From contig NZ_CALEJS010000016.1 in the NCBI RefSeq assembly GCF_937898475.1, positions 434,001 through 498,000 on the forward strand: 64,000 nt of DNA, given 5' to 3'. The stretch is from an uncultured Chitinophaga sp. (GTDB lineage: Bacteria; Bacteroidota; Bacteroidia; Chitinophagales; Chitinophagaceae). Every line of letters starts with the position of its first letter. Position 1 is the stretch's first letter. Of the stretch, positions 52,127 to 61,161 are shown piece by piece. Both the position numbers and the translations under genes were made by a program. The notes beneath the pieces were generated by a model. It did not search any database, was not told the DNA's origin, and saw nothing but the letters and a program-made list of their open reading frames with translations.

Positions 52127-55108
52127 TTAAAAGGTAAGATGAACGCCCACGGTAAAAGTGCGGGTAGTAGGATATTTATCCCGCTCATCATCGCCGGGAG
52201 CCAGGCCGCTACGGTTCACTTCCGGATCTATTCCTTTATAACCGGTAATAGTGGCCAGGTTCAGTGCAGCTACGTACAGTCTTGCCTGCTGGATGTATTT
52301 AATGCGTTTTACATTGAAGTTATAACCAAGTGTAACGTTATCTATCTTCCAGTAATCGCCGTTTTCAATATAGTAGCTCACATAGGCCAGATCATCATTC
52401 AGCCTGGTTTTCCCATATACATTATCAAAAGCGGTTTTCAGCATATTGTACTGCGTTACTTTAGGGTTCTCGTAGAACAGGCGCTGGAAATTCAGTACCT
52501 GGAAACCAAATGCACCGCGCATGGTAACATTCAGATCAAAGTTTTTGTAACGAACGGAGTTGTTCCATCCCAGGTAATGCTTGGGCAGACCGTTGCCTAA
52601 CACTTTTTTGTCATCCGGGCTCTTATCTGCACTGGCTACGGGCTTTCCATCTTTTCCTTCAATGATCCAGCGGCCGTTATCATCAATGCCAATGGATTTA
52701 TACCCGTAGAAATTGCCGATCGGCTGACCTACCTGCACCCTGTGCGTAGCTTCCTGTATAGGCTCTCCGGTATAACCTGCGTCAAAGAAATCATTGGTAG
52801 CGGCAAAGGTGTTGCTCGAAAGGGATACCAGCACATTTTTGTTGGTAGAATAGTTAAAGCCTGAATTCCACTGCAGCTGCTTTGTGCTCACAGGTACAAC
52901 GTTCAGCAGTACTTCTATACCCTGGTTCCTGATCTGCGCGGCATTCGCTACTATCTGTGGCAGCGGGTAAGGTGGCACCGGTACCTGGTAATCAAAGAGT
53001 GCATCCTTGGTAAGACGACGATAGGCATCTATGTTACCGGATATCCTGCCAGACAGTAAGGAGAAATCCAGGCCTATATTAAACTCCTCTTTCTTTTCCC
53101 AGCGTAACTCCGCATTAGGATTGCGTACCGCATCCAGGCCCTGCACCCACACACCGTTCACCAGGAAGCGGTTGTTATAGTTAAAGCTCTGTAAAGACGC
53201 ATAGCGGTCATCAGGTATGGTGCCGGTAATACCAAAACCGGCGCGCAGTTTCAGATCATCCAGCCAGGTAAGGCCTTCCATAAAGCTTTCACGGCTTACA
53301 CGCCATCCCAGCGATACTGCAGGGAAAGTACCCCATTTATAATTACGGCCAAACTTTGTAGACCCTTCATGACGAACACTTGCCAGTACCAGGTACTTAT
53401 CATCCCAGTTATAACTAAGCCTTCCGAAAAAGCCGATCAGCTTCCACTTATCTTTAAAACTGCCCATCACTGCATCTCCGCGCTTTAAAGCATTACCCGC
53501 TTCCATGTTGTTATACGAGTATTGGTCTGTAGGAAAATCCCAGTTCCGCATATAAAAATCCTCACGGGTATTATCCTGGTAACTATATCCGCCTAATACA
53601 TTGAAACGATGCTTTTGCAGGCTATGGGTGTATTCTGTAGTAAATTCAAGCAGGTTATCCCGCATATCGGAAGTGCCCCTGGATGCATATCCATTACGGT
53701 TGTTCTTGACGGTGGATACATGTTTTTTCGTCTCTGCATATCCTCTTATCTCTGTCCATTTGTTATTGGATAGCAGCAGCTTGAACTTCAGGTCTTTCAA
53801 TGGTTCCAGCGTAATGCTGCCGTTCAGCCTTGTTTCTCTTTCTTCATTCTGTCCGTAAGATTCATTCAGGTAAGCTACAGGGTTATCATAAAAATAGATA
53901 TTGCGTTCCAGCCAGTCTCCCCTGTAATTCTTTACACTGTCAGTAGGGTTACGTATTAAAGCTTGCCTGTACACGTAGTTGTTAAAGCTGTTACCGTTGG
54001 CAAATCCGCCATCACCAATGTCAACGCCAGACCAGTAAGTACGGCTGCGGGTGATTACATTCAGGTTGGCTTTCAGCATACCGTCTAACATGGTATGATT
54101 CACATCTGCGCGGCCGGTCACCTGCTTGTTGTCTGAATGCAGAAACAAACCCTGCCAGTTACGGTAGTTCAGAGAAGCGGTCACATGTGTGCTGGAGCTC
54201 CCTCCCTGGAAAGTCAGGTTGTGTGTATGACTTACCGGATTGCGGGTGATCTCTTTTATCCAATCAGTAGAGGCGCCATAATCTGTAAAAGCAATGCCCT
54301 CCCCGATAAGGCGGCGGTAATCATCCCCCGTCAGGAACTCGGGACGACGTGCAATGGTTTGTACGCTTGCGTAGGCATCATACTGCAGTGTTGGGCGCAT
54401 GTCTCCACGCAGCTTTTTAGTGGTGATCAAAATTACGCCATTGGTGCCACGTGTACCGTAAATAGCGGCTGCAGAACCATCTTTCAATACATCGATCGAT
54501 TCAATGTCTTCAGGCGCAACGGTATTCAGTGTGCCGGGAATGCCATCTATCAATACCAGGGGAGCAGTACCTGCTTTTAATGTAGTAATACCGCGTAACG
54601 AGATCTGTGTATTGGCAGTAGGATTACCGCTGGGTGTGGAAACAGTGAGGCCTGCCACTTTCCCCTGTATCAGCTGTGCCGCGTCGCGTACGGCTCCTTT
54701 CACAAAGTTTTCCGACTTTACACTGGCAATGGCGCTTGTTACATCTCCTTTGCGTTGGGTGCCATAACCCACCACTACAACTTCGTTCAGGCCTACCTCG
54801 GCAGACTCCATTTGTATGTCAATAACCGTTCTGCCATTTACCGGCACTTCCAGTGTTTTCATGCCGGTAAATTTGAACACTAAAATTTTATCTGCAGGAA
54901 CAGTTAACTTATACTGACCGGCCACATCTGTTACAGTACCGTTGGCTGCGCCGGCTACTGATATACTAACGCCTGGCAGCGGAAGGCCCTCCCTGGCATC
55001 TGTTACCTTACCAGACACTGAGATGCCTTGCCCCAGCAGGGATGCCGACACAAATAACCACGGTATAATAAATAGCGCGGCTCTAACGTAGAATGAACGC
55101 ATATCCAT
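52127..55108 (-). CDS. SusC/RagA-like TonB-dependent outer-membrane transporter
   Basis: A 993-residue protein with a signal peptide ending near SLLGQGIS, a carboxypeptidase-regulatory-like domain (about 30-110; VSGKVTDAREGLPLPGVSISV), the SusC plug (VVVVGYGTQRKGDVTSAI; then VAPEDIESIDVLKDGSAAAIYGTRG) and a long barrel ending GVHLTF with the terminal Phe typical of outer-membrane proteins. It lacks an STN domain. It works with the SusD that follows. It differs clearly from the SusC at 41-44 kb, so the two pairs probably take up different ligands. Confidence 0.95.
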   Translation of the reverse strand: MDMRSFYVRAALFIIPWLFVSASLLGQGISVSGKVTDAREGLPLPGVSISVAGAANGTVTDVAGQYKLTVPADKILVFKFTGMKTLEVPVNGRTVIDIQMESAEVGLNEVVVVGYGTQRKGDVTSAIASVKSENFVKGAVRDAAQLIQGKVAGLTVSTPSGNPTANTQISLRGITTLKAGTAPLVLIDGIPGTLNTVAPEDIESIDVLKDGSAAAIYGTRGTNGVILITTKKLRGDMRPTLQYDAYASVQTIARRPEFLTGDDYRRLIGEGIAFTDYGASTDWIKEITRNPVSHTHNLTFQGGSSSTHVTASLNYRNWQGLFLHSDNKQVTGRADVNHTMLDGMLKANLNVITRSRTYWSGVDIGDGGFANGNSFNNYVYRQALIRNPTDSVKNYRGDWLERNIYFYDNPVAYLNESYGQNEERETRLNGSITLEPLKDLKFKLLLSNNKWTEIRGYAETKKHVSTVKNNRNGYASRGTSDMRDNLLEFTTEYTHSLQKHRFNVLGGYSYQDNTREDFYMRNWDFPTDQYSYNNMEAGNALKRGDAVMGSFKDKWKLIGFFGRLSYNWDDKYLVLASVRHEGSTKFGRNYKWGTFPAVSLGWRVSRESFMEGLTWLDDLKLRAGFGITGTIPDDRYASLQSFNYNNRFLVNGVWVQGLDAVRNPNAELRWEKKEEFNIGLDFSLLSGRISGNIDAYRRLTKDALFDYQVPVPPYPLPQIVANAAQIRNQGIEVLLNVVPVSTKQLQWNSGFNYSTNKNVLVSLSSNTFAATNDFFDAGYTGEPIQEATHRVQVGQPIGNFYGYKSIGIDDNGRWIIEGKDGKPVASADKSPDDKKVLGNGLPKHYLGWNNSVRYKNFDLNVTMRGAFGFQVLNFQRLFYENPKVTQYNMLKTAFDNVYGKTRLNDDLAYVSYYIENGDYWKIDNVTLGYNFNVKRIKYIQQARLYVAALNLATITGYKGIDPEVNRSGLAPGDDERDKYPTTRTFTVGVHLTF

Positions 55109-55636
55109 ATTATTTAGAGTGAAATAATGTACGTAACTACAGGTATTATGCTACTTAGCTTTTGGTTGAATGATCAGACTAAAACTCCCGGGGTAAATTT
55201 AACCCGTAAAATAAGTGTACATACCACACTAATTAACCGATTGTTGGCAAAAATTAACCTCGGTTATCATGAAAAAAATATGCGTACATAAAAATGCCCG
55301 CCGTGCAGGCAGGCAGGAATAGTGTAGTTTTTTTTTAAATACCTGCAAGGCCACCTGGGCGGCCTCGCAGGCCTAACAACAGAGAACAAACGTTAATGGT
55401 TGGTTTCGATCTTTACTTAGTATATATATCCATGCTACAATATCGGTTGGACATAGCCTTCCTTCCCGCGCTGAACACCCGCGGTAACGCACACTTTATA
55501 AAAGGAAAGGAGACAGCAGCTTTCAGCTACACCCCGGCATACAGCCGGCAGAACAGATGAAGAAATGATTTGTTTTCATGTTAGTCAATTTACATGTGCA
55601 GATAATAAATAACCGGCACACCATAACATAAATCAA

Positions 55637-55661
55637 CTAATTAACGGTGGTGATTAATTAG
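55637..55661. promoter_or_regulatory. Inverted repeat upstream of the second susC
   Basis: CTAATTAA (55637-55644) and TTAATTAG (55654-55661) form a perfect 8-bp inverted repeat with a 9-base centre, about 530 bases before the susC start. A regulator site is possible, but an AT-rich chance match cannot be excluded. Confidence 0.35.
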
Positions 55662-55943
55662 GGTGGTAATACAAATATAGAAGGCCCGGATTTAATTTCC
55701 AAGAAATATCCTATAAAATTTGTAGACTAATAAACATGCGCTATTATCATAAATGAAAAGAGCCCGATAGACATCAAGCTCCGTCAAGCTATCCATTAAG
55801 ACACAACGTTTAGTCTTTGGACTTTGCGTGTATTATAACAAAAACCTATAATTATGAAAACCCTTCAAATTTGAGACTGCAATAATTGGTTTATGAAAAG
55901 GATGCTTCACAAAAAGCCGGAACAGTTTATATCTTTTTCAAAA

Positions 55944-55977
55944 AGGGGAGCCTGATCAACATCAGGCTCATTCCCCT
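55944..55977 (+). other. Hairpin in gene-free stretch
   Basis: AGCCTGAT (55949-55956) and ATCAGGCT (55961-55968) form a perfect 8-bp stem with a 4-base loop; outer AGGGG and CCCCT add five pairs beyond a bulge. A related but weaker structure is at 55758-55782. CATTAAAAGACACAA follows (55990-56004). Confidence 0.55.
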
Positions 55978-56414
55978 ATTTGGTTTAACCATTAAAAGAC
56001 ACAAATGATCTGTAACATTCACATGACAATGCTAATGACAATATTATTAACCCGTAGCGCTGTTTACGGAATTTGTTCTATGCGCAGACTTGCATTCAAT
56101 TCGTTTTTGGAGGTTACGCTCTTGCTCCGGTGTTTGTCCCCAATTATAAAAAAAGTCCCCCCCAATAGGATATGGTCGGAATCACGCCTTAAACAGGCCG
56201 GATCCAAATATGATGTATACTATAATAATGAACTTCTACTGCTACCCGGAAGATGGGGTGTTTACTATCTTCCACTTCAATACAATACCAAAATTAAAAA
56301 GATTCTTATTTTTAATATGTTAATCATCAGTTAATGGCTAAAGATTTTATAAAAGGCGCACATGATGAAAGCATATCTGTTACAATAGCATAAGAACTTA
56401 TGATAAAGATCAGC

Positions 56415-56443
56415 TTTGGATTAACAGCACGCCGCTACCTTTG
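56415..56443 (+). promoter_or_regulatory. Putative promoter of cydAB
   Basis: TTTG (56415-56418), 17 bases, then TACCTTTG (56436-56443), matching the Bacteroidota TTTG-N17-23-TAnnTTTG pattern. It is the best promoter match in the window. The cydA ATG lies about 68 bases further on. Confidence 0.75.
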
Positions 56444-56511
56444 CACTACCGGTAAGCCTTTGCTGCCGGCTTCTTTCAACCAGTTGCTTACTTCAAATTA
56501 GTCAAAGTTTT

Positions 56512-57894
56512 ATGCCATCTGTTGAAATACTGGCAAGGGTGCAGTTTGCATTCACAATTGCCTTCCATTATATCTATCCCCCGCTTAGTATTGGATTAGG
56601 GCTGTGCCTGATAATTATGGAAGGTCTCTACCTCAAAACGGGCCTGGCCATTTACCAGGAGATCACCCGCTTCTGGATCAAGATATTTGCCCTGATATTC
56701 GGAATTGGCGTTGCCACCGGCATTGTCATGGAGTTCGAGTTCGGCACCAACTGGGCCACGTACTCCCATTATGTTGGAGACATTTTCGGCAGCGCGCTGG
56801 CAGCCGAAGGGATCTTTGCCTTTGCCCTGGAATCCGGTTTCCTGGGCGTGCTCCTGTTTGGATGGAACCGGGTAAGCAAAGGTGTGCATTTCTTTTCTAC
56901 CATCATGGTTGCCCTGGGGTCTATCTTTTCCGCCCTCTGGATCGTGATTGCCAATTCCTGGCAGCAAACGCCCACCGGCTTCCGCATTGAGGGTACCGGT
57001 ATGGAAGCCAGGGCAGTGGTCACTGATTTTTGGGAAATGGTGCTCAACCCCTCTTCTGTAGACCGTTTCTCTCACGTGATCATCGGCTCTTTCCTGGCAG
57101 GATCTTTCCTCGTGATGAGCGTGGCTGCCTGGTACATACTACGGCGGCAGTTCACCAGGCATGCCCAAGCCATGTTCAAAGTTGGCCTGCGGGTAGCGGT
57201 GGTAGCCGCCTTGCTGCAGCTCTTCACCGGTCACCGGTCTGCACACTACGTAAGCAAATACCAGCCGGCCAAACTGGCTGCTATGGAAGGCCATTTTGAT
57301 AGCCTGGCCGTAGCCGACGCCTACCTGCTGGGATGGGTGAACCAGAAAGAACAGAAAACCAGCGGGCTTAAAATACCGGGCGGACTTTCCTTTCTTACCC
57401 ATGGCGACTTTACCACACCGATGCAGGGCCTGCGGGCTACCCCGCCAACCGAGCGGCCCACGGCCGTGAACTTTGTTTTCCAGACCTATCACCTGATGGT
57501 GATCATCGGTATGACCCTTATCGGGCTCACCCTGCTGGCCGTATTCCTGCTCTGGAAAAAGAAGCTCTTTGATCAACGCTGGCTTATGATGATATTTGTA
57601 GGCGCCGTATTACTGCCACAGATCGCCAACCAGGTAGGCTGGTACACCGCAGAAGTAGGTCGCCAGCCCTGGGTAGTATACGGCCTGCTACGCACCTCCG
57701 ACGCGCTTTCAAAAACGGTGAGCGCCAACCAGGTGCTCTTCTCCCTGATCCTGTTCACATTGGTATATCTATTGCTCTTCCTGCTATTCCTGTTCCTGCT
57801 GCACAGGAAAATACAGCATGGTCCGGATGTTACGCAGAATGAAGAAGAAGTAAGCGACCTGTATTCCAAAAGGAACATTGGAGGGGTACATTAG
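56512..57894 (+). CDS. cydA: Cytochrome bd oxidase subunit I
   Basis: A 460-residue inner-membrane subunit that oxidises quinol and carries hemes b558, b595 and d. His19 in FAFTIAFHYIYPP (heme b595/d ligand region) and His188 in RFSHVIIGSF (heme b558 ligand) are in the expected places. The quinol loop is short compared with E. coli CydA, as is usual in Bacteroidota, and holds YQPAKLAAMEGHF. VGRQPWVVYG near the C-terminus is diagnostic. It should support respiration at low oxygen. A well-formed promoter precedes it and cydB follows after 66 bases. Confidence 0.96.
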   Translation: MPSVEILARVQFAFTIAFHYIYPPLSIGLGLCLIIMEGLYLKTGLAIYQEITRFWIKIFALIFGIGVATGIVMEFEFGTNWATYSHYVGDIFGSALAAEGIFAFALESGFLGVLLFGWNRVSKGVHFFSTIMVALGSIFSALWIVIANSWQQTPTGFRIEGTGMEARAVVTDFWEMVLNPSSVDRFSHVIIGSFLAGSFLVMSVAAWYILRRQFTRHAQAMFKVGLRVAVVAALLQLFTGHRSAHYVSKYQPAKLAAMEGHFDSLAVADAYLLGWVNQKEQKTSGLKIPGGLSFLTHGDFTTPMQGLRATPPTERPTAVNFVFQTYHLMVIIGMTLIGLTLLAVFLLWKKKLFDQRWLMMIFVGAVLLPQIANQVGWYTAEVGRQPWVVYGLLRTSDALSKTVSANQVLFSLILFTLVYLLLFLLFLFLLHRKIQHGPDVTQNEEEVSDLYSKRNIGGVH

Positions 57895-57950
57895 CCAACA
57901 GCCAACCGCCTTCAAACACTCAAACGCTCAGACTTTCATACATTAAAAAA
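57893..57950 (+). repeat. One-armed heptad block between cydA and cydB
   Basis: Seven-base steps such as agccaac, agccaac and caaacgc run through the gap, without an opposing arm. It resembles one half of the heptad-type inverted repeats seen elsewhere in this window and might affect the relative levels of CydA and CydB. Confidence 0.5.
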
Positions 57951-57960
57951 CTTTTCTGAT

Positions 57961-58995
57961 ATGGAAACATTCCTCGGCCTTGATCTCGCCACCTGGTGGT
58001 TTCTCGTAATAGGCGGACTTATCACCGGCTACGGCGTACTGGATGGTTTTGACCTGGGCGCCGGCGCCCTGCATCTCTTTTTTAATAAGGAAGAAAGCCG
58101 CCGAACCGCTCTCAATGCCATTGGGCCGGTATGGGACGGGAATGAGGTTTGGCTGGTGATTGCCGGCGGGGCATTATTTGCCGGCTTTCCGCTGGTATAC
58201 GGCGTAATGCTTTCCACTTTCTATATCCCTTTTATGTTGTTCCTGGTGGCGCTTATTTTCAGGGCTATCTCGATAGAGTTCCGCAGCAAAGAACCCTGGC
58301 GCTGGTGGCGTAAAATGTGGGACATCAGCTATATGGCATCCAGTACCTTTATTACCCTGCTGCTGGGACTGATCCTGGGCAATCTTATACATGGCCTGCC
58401 TTTTAATGAGCAACATGAATTTACAGGCGATCTGCTCACCTTCTTTAATCCCTATGCCATCCTGATAGCCATCACTACGCTTTCGCTCTTTATGATGCAT
58501 GGCGCCATCTATCTTACCATGAAAACAGAGAACCGTCTTTATGCCAAGCTGACCGTACTGGTGAACAACTGCTGCAAATTTTTCATCCTCTGCTTCATAT
58601 TAACCTCAATGGCTACACTGATCTATATTCCGCACATGACCCAGGAGTTTAAACACAACCCCTGGCTGTTTGCATTGCCGCTGGCAGCCGTGCTGACCGT
58701 GCTTAACCTGAAGCGGAACATAGACAGCCGCAAGTATTTCACGGCATTCGTTTTCTCCAGCATCACTACCTCCATCCTGCTGATCCTTTTTGCCATCGGG
58801 CTGTTTCCCAATATCATTATTTCTTCTACCAACCCGGCTTACAACATCAGCATATACAAAGCTGCTTCTTCTGCAACGTCACTGCGGATCATGCTGATAA
58901 TGGCCGCTATCGGTACCCCGTTGGTACTGTCTTACACCATATTTGTATTCTGGACCTTCAGGGGAAAAGTGAAGCTGAATGAAATGAGTTATTAA
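57961..58995 (+). CDS. cydB: Cytochrome bd oxidase subunit II
   Basis: A 344-residue membrane protein with eight or nine hydrophobic segments that pairs with CydA. The N-terminal FLGLDLATWWFLVIGGLITGYGVLDGFDLGAGAL and the following GPVWDGNEVWLV are typical CydB strings; the acidic residues in these segments belong to the proton path. No CydX-type small subunit was seen downstream. The stop codon runs straight into a heptad-built inverted repeat, which may end the transcript. Confidence 0.95.
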   Translation: METFLGLDLATWWFLVIGGLITGYGVLDGFDLGAGALHLFFNKEESRRTALNAIGPVWDGNEVWLVIAGGALFAGFPLVYGVMLSTFYIPFMLFLVALIFRAISIEFRSKEPWRWWRKMWDISYMASSTFITLLLGLILGNLIHGLPFNEQHEFTGDLLTFFNPYAILIAITTLSLFMMHGAIYLTMKTENRLYAKLTVLVNNCCKFFILCFILTSMATLIYIPHMTQEFKHNPWLFALPLAAVLTVLNLKRNIDSRKYFTAFVFSSITTSILLILFAIGLFPNIIISSTNPAYNISIYKAASSATSLRIMLIMAAIGTPLVLSYTIFVFWTFRGKVKLNEMSY

Positions 58996-59141
58996 AATTC
59001 CAAAATCCAGGTGCCAAATTCCAACATCTAAATGATGACATAGCAGCGGGTCTTAACCGGATATAGCAACATCCATTGTGTACATCACTTCTATTGTGCC
59101 AATATTTGGAATTTGGATATTGGGATTTGGAATTTATTCTT
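58996..59141. repeat. Heptad-built inverted repeat after cydB
   Basis: The left arm (58996-59029; attccaa, aatccag, gtgccaa) and the right arm (59098-59141; tttggaa, tttggat, attggga) are made of 7-base units and are complementary to each other. It starts on the base after the cydB stop. Third copy of the ccaaatt-type family (see 2750-2926 and 17189-17310). Confidence 0.85.
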
Positions 59142-59160
59142 TGGGTTCCTAAAAAAACAG

Positions 59161-59184
59161 GTCCCCGCAAAAAATTGCAGGGAC
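59161..59184. terminator. Hairpin downstream of cydB
   Basis: GTCCCCGCAA (59161-59170) pairs with TTGCAGGGAC (59175-59184) with one mismatch and a 4-base loop. It is flanked by AAAAAA on the left, so U-rich only on the minus strand; on the plus strand TTACCATTT follows. Confidence 0.5.
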
Positions 59185-59454
59185 TTACCATTTAACCTAT
59201 ATTCTGTACTGTAGCATCAAAACTTAAATAACTTAAAGGGGAAAACAGTTTTTGCTCAGTATCAGGCACTTGTATGATTTCAAGTGGTTCCTGTATATAT
59301 TTCAGACAGCTAAGTTGAGTAAAAGTTTAATCTGTAAAAAAAATATTTTTAGTTTCTGTAAGAATTGTCCCCCTTAAAGATATAATAATAGATGATATCA
59401 TGTATACGAAATCTGATATAATTAGGTTGCCAGGGAAATTTTTAACTTGCAGTT
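59185..59454. other. AT-rich upstream region of the WYL regulator
   Basis: About 270 bases, strongly AT-rich from 59330, with no gene. No clear TTTG/TAnnTTTG pair was found; TAACTTGC at 59443-59450 is a weak -7-like match. Confidence 0.45.
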
Positions 59455-60411
59455 ATGAACCGCATTGACCGTCTTTCCGCTATACTTATTCAGTTACAAG
59501 GCAAGAAGATAGTAAAGGCCTCTGAAATAGCAGAGCGGTTTAACATCAGCCTGCGCACGGTATACCGCGATGTAAAGGCCCTGCAGGAGTCTGGCGTGCC
59601 CATTGGCGCCGAGGCAGGAACCGGCTACTATATCGTAGAAGGTTATCATCTGCCGCCGGTAATGTTCAACCGGGAAGAAGCCGCCGCCCTCCTTACCGGG
59701 GAAAAGCTGATGGAGCACTTCAGCGACCGCTCCAACCGGCAGCAGTTCAGCAGTGCCATGCAAAAAATAAGGGCGGTGCTGCGCGGCAGCGAAAAAGACT
59801 TCCTGGAAGTGCTGGACGAGAACATTGCCGTACTCCGGGCCCGCAGCCCCCAGGAAGACGAGTTTCCCAACCGCTTCCTGACAGATATACAGCAGGCCCT
59901 GGGAAAACAGCAGGTGCTCCAGATGGAATACCGCGCTGCCCAGAACAATGAATTCACTAAGAGGAATGTTGAGCCCATCGGCATTTACCATAGCAATAGC
60001 ACCTGGTATCTCATTGCCTGGTGCCAGCTGCGGGGCGACTACCGCAATTTCCGGACAGACCGTATCCGCAATATGCAGGTCAGCAGCACCAGCTACGACA
60101 AATCCCGGCATATAAGCCTCCGCCAGTACCTGGAACGCCATCAGCCGGATCCCGTTCCCCAGCATACCTTCAAGGTACGGTTTAACCTGAGCGTAGCCCG
60201 CTACCTGGGTAACCAGAAGTACTACTACGGCCTTGTAGAAGAAAAGGTTTGCGACAATCATGTAGAATACACCTTCATGAACAATTACCTGGAGCACTTT
60301 GCCCGCTGGATGCTGATGTGGGGCAATGACGTAGAGATCCTCGCTCCCGGCGAACTGCTAGTCCGTATGAAAGAACTGGCCCGGGAGCTTAAAGCGCACT
60401 ACCAGGTATAG
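59455..60411 (+). CDS. WYL-domain HTH transcriptional regulator
   Basis: A 318-residue protein with an N-terminal winged helix-turn-helix (residues about 1-60; ASEIAERFNISLRTVYRDVKALQESGVPI) of the HTH_11/DeoR-like type, a WYL domain (about 140-215; strings such as WYLIAWCQLRGDYRNFRTDRI) and a C-terminal WCX-type extension. WYL domains bind ligands, in some systems nucleic acids or nucleotides. It precedes the VOC and GyrI-like genes in the same orientation, so it probably controls them, a common arrangement in Bacteroidota. The effector is unknown. Confidence 0.9.
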   Translation: MNRIDRLSAILIQLQGKKIVKASEIAERFNISLRTVYRDVKALQESGVPIGAEAGTGYYIVEGYHLPPVMFNREEAAALLTGEKLMEHFSDRSNRQQFSSAMQKIRAVLRGSEKDFLEVLDENIAVLRARSPQEDEFPNRFLTDIQQALGKQQVLQMEYRAAQNNEFTKRNVEPIGIYHSNSTWYLIAWCQLRGDYRNFRTDRIRNMQVSSTSYDKSRHISLRQYLERHQPDPVPQHTFKVRFNLSVARYLGNQKYYYGLVEEKVCDNHVEYTFMNNYLEHFARWMLMWGNDVEILAPGELLVRMKELARELKAHYQV

Positions 60412-60756
60412 TCAGTTTCCTGCTCCATTCAATGATATTCACCGTTTCTCCGCTGAATCCTGCATCGGAATAGCATTCGCATTACTGTCAGCTCCGGTCC
60501 GGATACGAATCAGACCCCAATTTTTCCCGCTTCTTTTAGAGGAAGGGGTGAAATGCGGCTCATATACGGGACATATGCGGCATATATGGGAACATGATAG
60601 GAAGATGACATGAGTATGATAGGAACATGATACGGGCACGGCCTGGTTCTGATATAGGTTTGCTCCCTGCTGACATACGGTTGTCACTATCCGGTTGTTG
60701 CTTTGTACTGGCATCCCGGTAGCAACGGGCATTATACCCTTATAAAACTTACCGAT
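60412..60756. other. Gene-free stretch before the VOC gene
   Basis: About 345 bases without a gene. It contains a block with an 11-base rhythm (60561-60641) listed separately. No clear promoter pair was found. Confidence 0.5.
60561..60641. repeat. 11-bp phased repeats upstream of the VOC gene
   Basis: From 60581, successive 11-base units start CATATATGGGA, ACATGATAGGA, AGATGACATGA, GTATGATAGGA and ACATGATACGG; two of them differ by only two bases. Two shorter related units precede (60561-60580). The 11-base step equals about one helix turn, so a repeated half-site could face the same side of the DNA. Confidence 0.65.
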
Positions 60757-61122
60757 ATGAACACAAACAGGATCCTGGGCATCGACAAATTCTTTCTGCC
60801 GGCTCACAGCCTGCAGGAAAGCCGGCTATTCTACGCCAACACGCTGCAATTGCCCGTAAAGTTTGATTTTTCTGAAAGGGGCTTGCTGGCATTCCGGGTG
60901 GGGCACCAGGAGGCAGCCATTATCCTGAAAGACATCACTATGTTCCCGGACGCGAAAGCCTCCCTGTTGTTTCACGTAGCAGACGTTCAGCAGCTCTGCC
61001 AGGAACTGCTGTCGCAAGGCGTCACCTTCACCAAAATGCCCTACAAGATCAGCGCCGGCTGGGCTGCCGAGCTGCAGGATCCCAGCGGTAATGTTATTGG
61101 CATTACGGATTATAATGATTAA
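60757..61122 (+). CDS. VOC (glyoxalase/bleomycin-resistance fold) protein
   Basis: A 121-residue single-domain protein of the vicinal oxygen chelate superfamily: GIDKFFLPAHSLQESRLFYANTL at the start, a central SLLFHVADVQQLCQELLSQG helix and the end ELQDPSGNVIGITD. Metal-binding His/Glu residues are not clear, so it may be a binding protein rather than an enzyme. I chose the ATG at 60757. The GyrI-like gene follows after 39 bases. Together with the WYL regulator upstream it forms a small module. Confidence 0.82.
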   Translation: MNTNRILGIDKFFLPAHSLQESRLFYANTLQLPVKFDFSERGLLAFRVGHQEAAIILKDITMFPDAKASLLFHVADVQQLCQELLSQGVTFTKMPYKISAGWAAELQDPSGNVIGITDYND

Positions 61123-61161
61123 CAGCTAACCAACATTTACCATATAAACCAGCACGTTACC

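Larger units (their letters stand above)
55109..56414. other. Long AT-rich gene-free stretch
   Basis: About 1.3 kb without a convincing gene. It contains an 11-bp stem with one mismatch at 55342-55371, an 8-bp inverted repeat at 55637-55661 and two related leader-like blocks (55756-55807 and 55940-56004). A broken short frame (55855-55953; MKTLQI, in-frame stop, then MKRMLHKKPEQF) and an open frame of 109 codons at 56005-56334 are AT-rich and lack family resemblance; I do not call them genes. Confidence 0.6.

Noticed and set aside
55342..55371. GC-rich hairpin upstream of the second susC considered as a terminator
   Set aside because: The T-run lies on the wrong side for either strand (it precedes the stem on the plus strand), so it does not fit an intrinsic terminator.
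56005..56334. 109-codon plus-strand frame before cydA
   Set aside because: AT-rich, odd composition rich in Leu, Ile and Met, no recognisable family; it follows a repeated leader-like block, so a decayed small gene is possible but cannot be supported.
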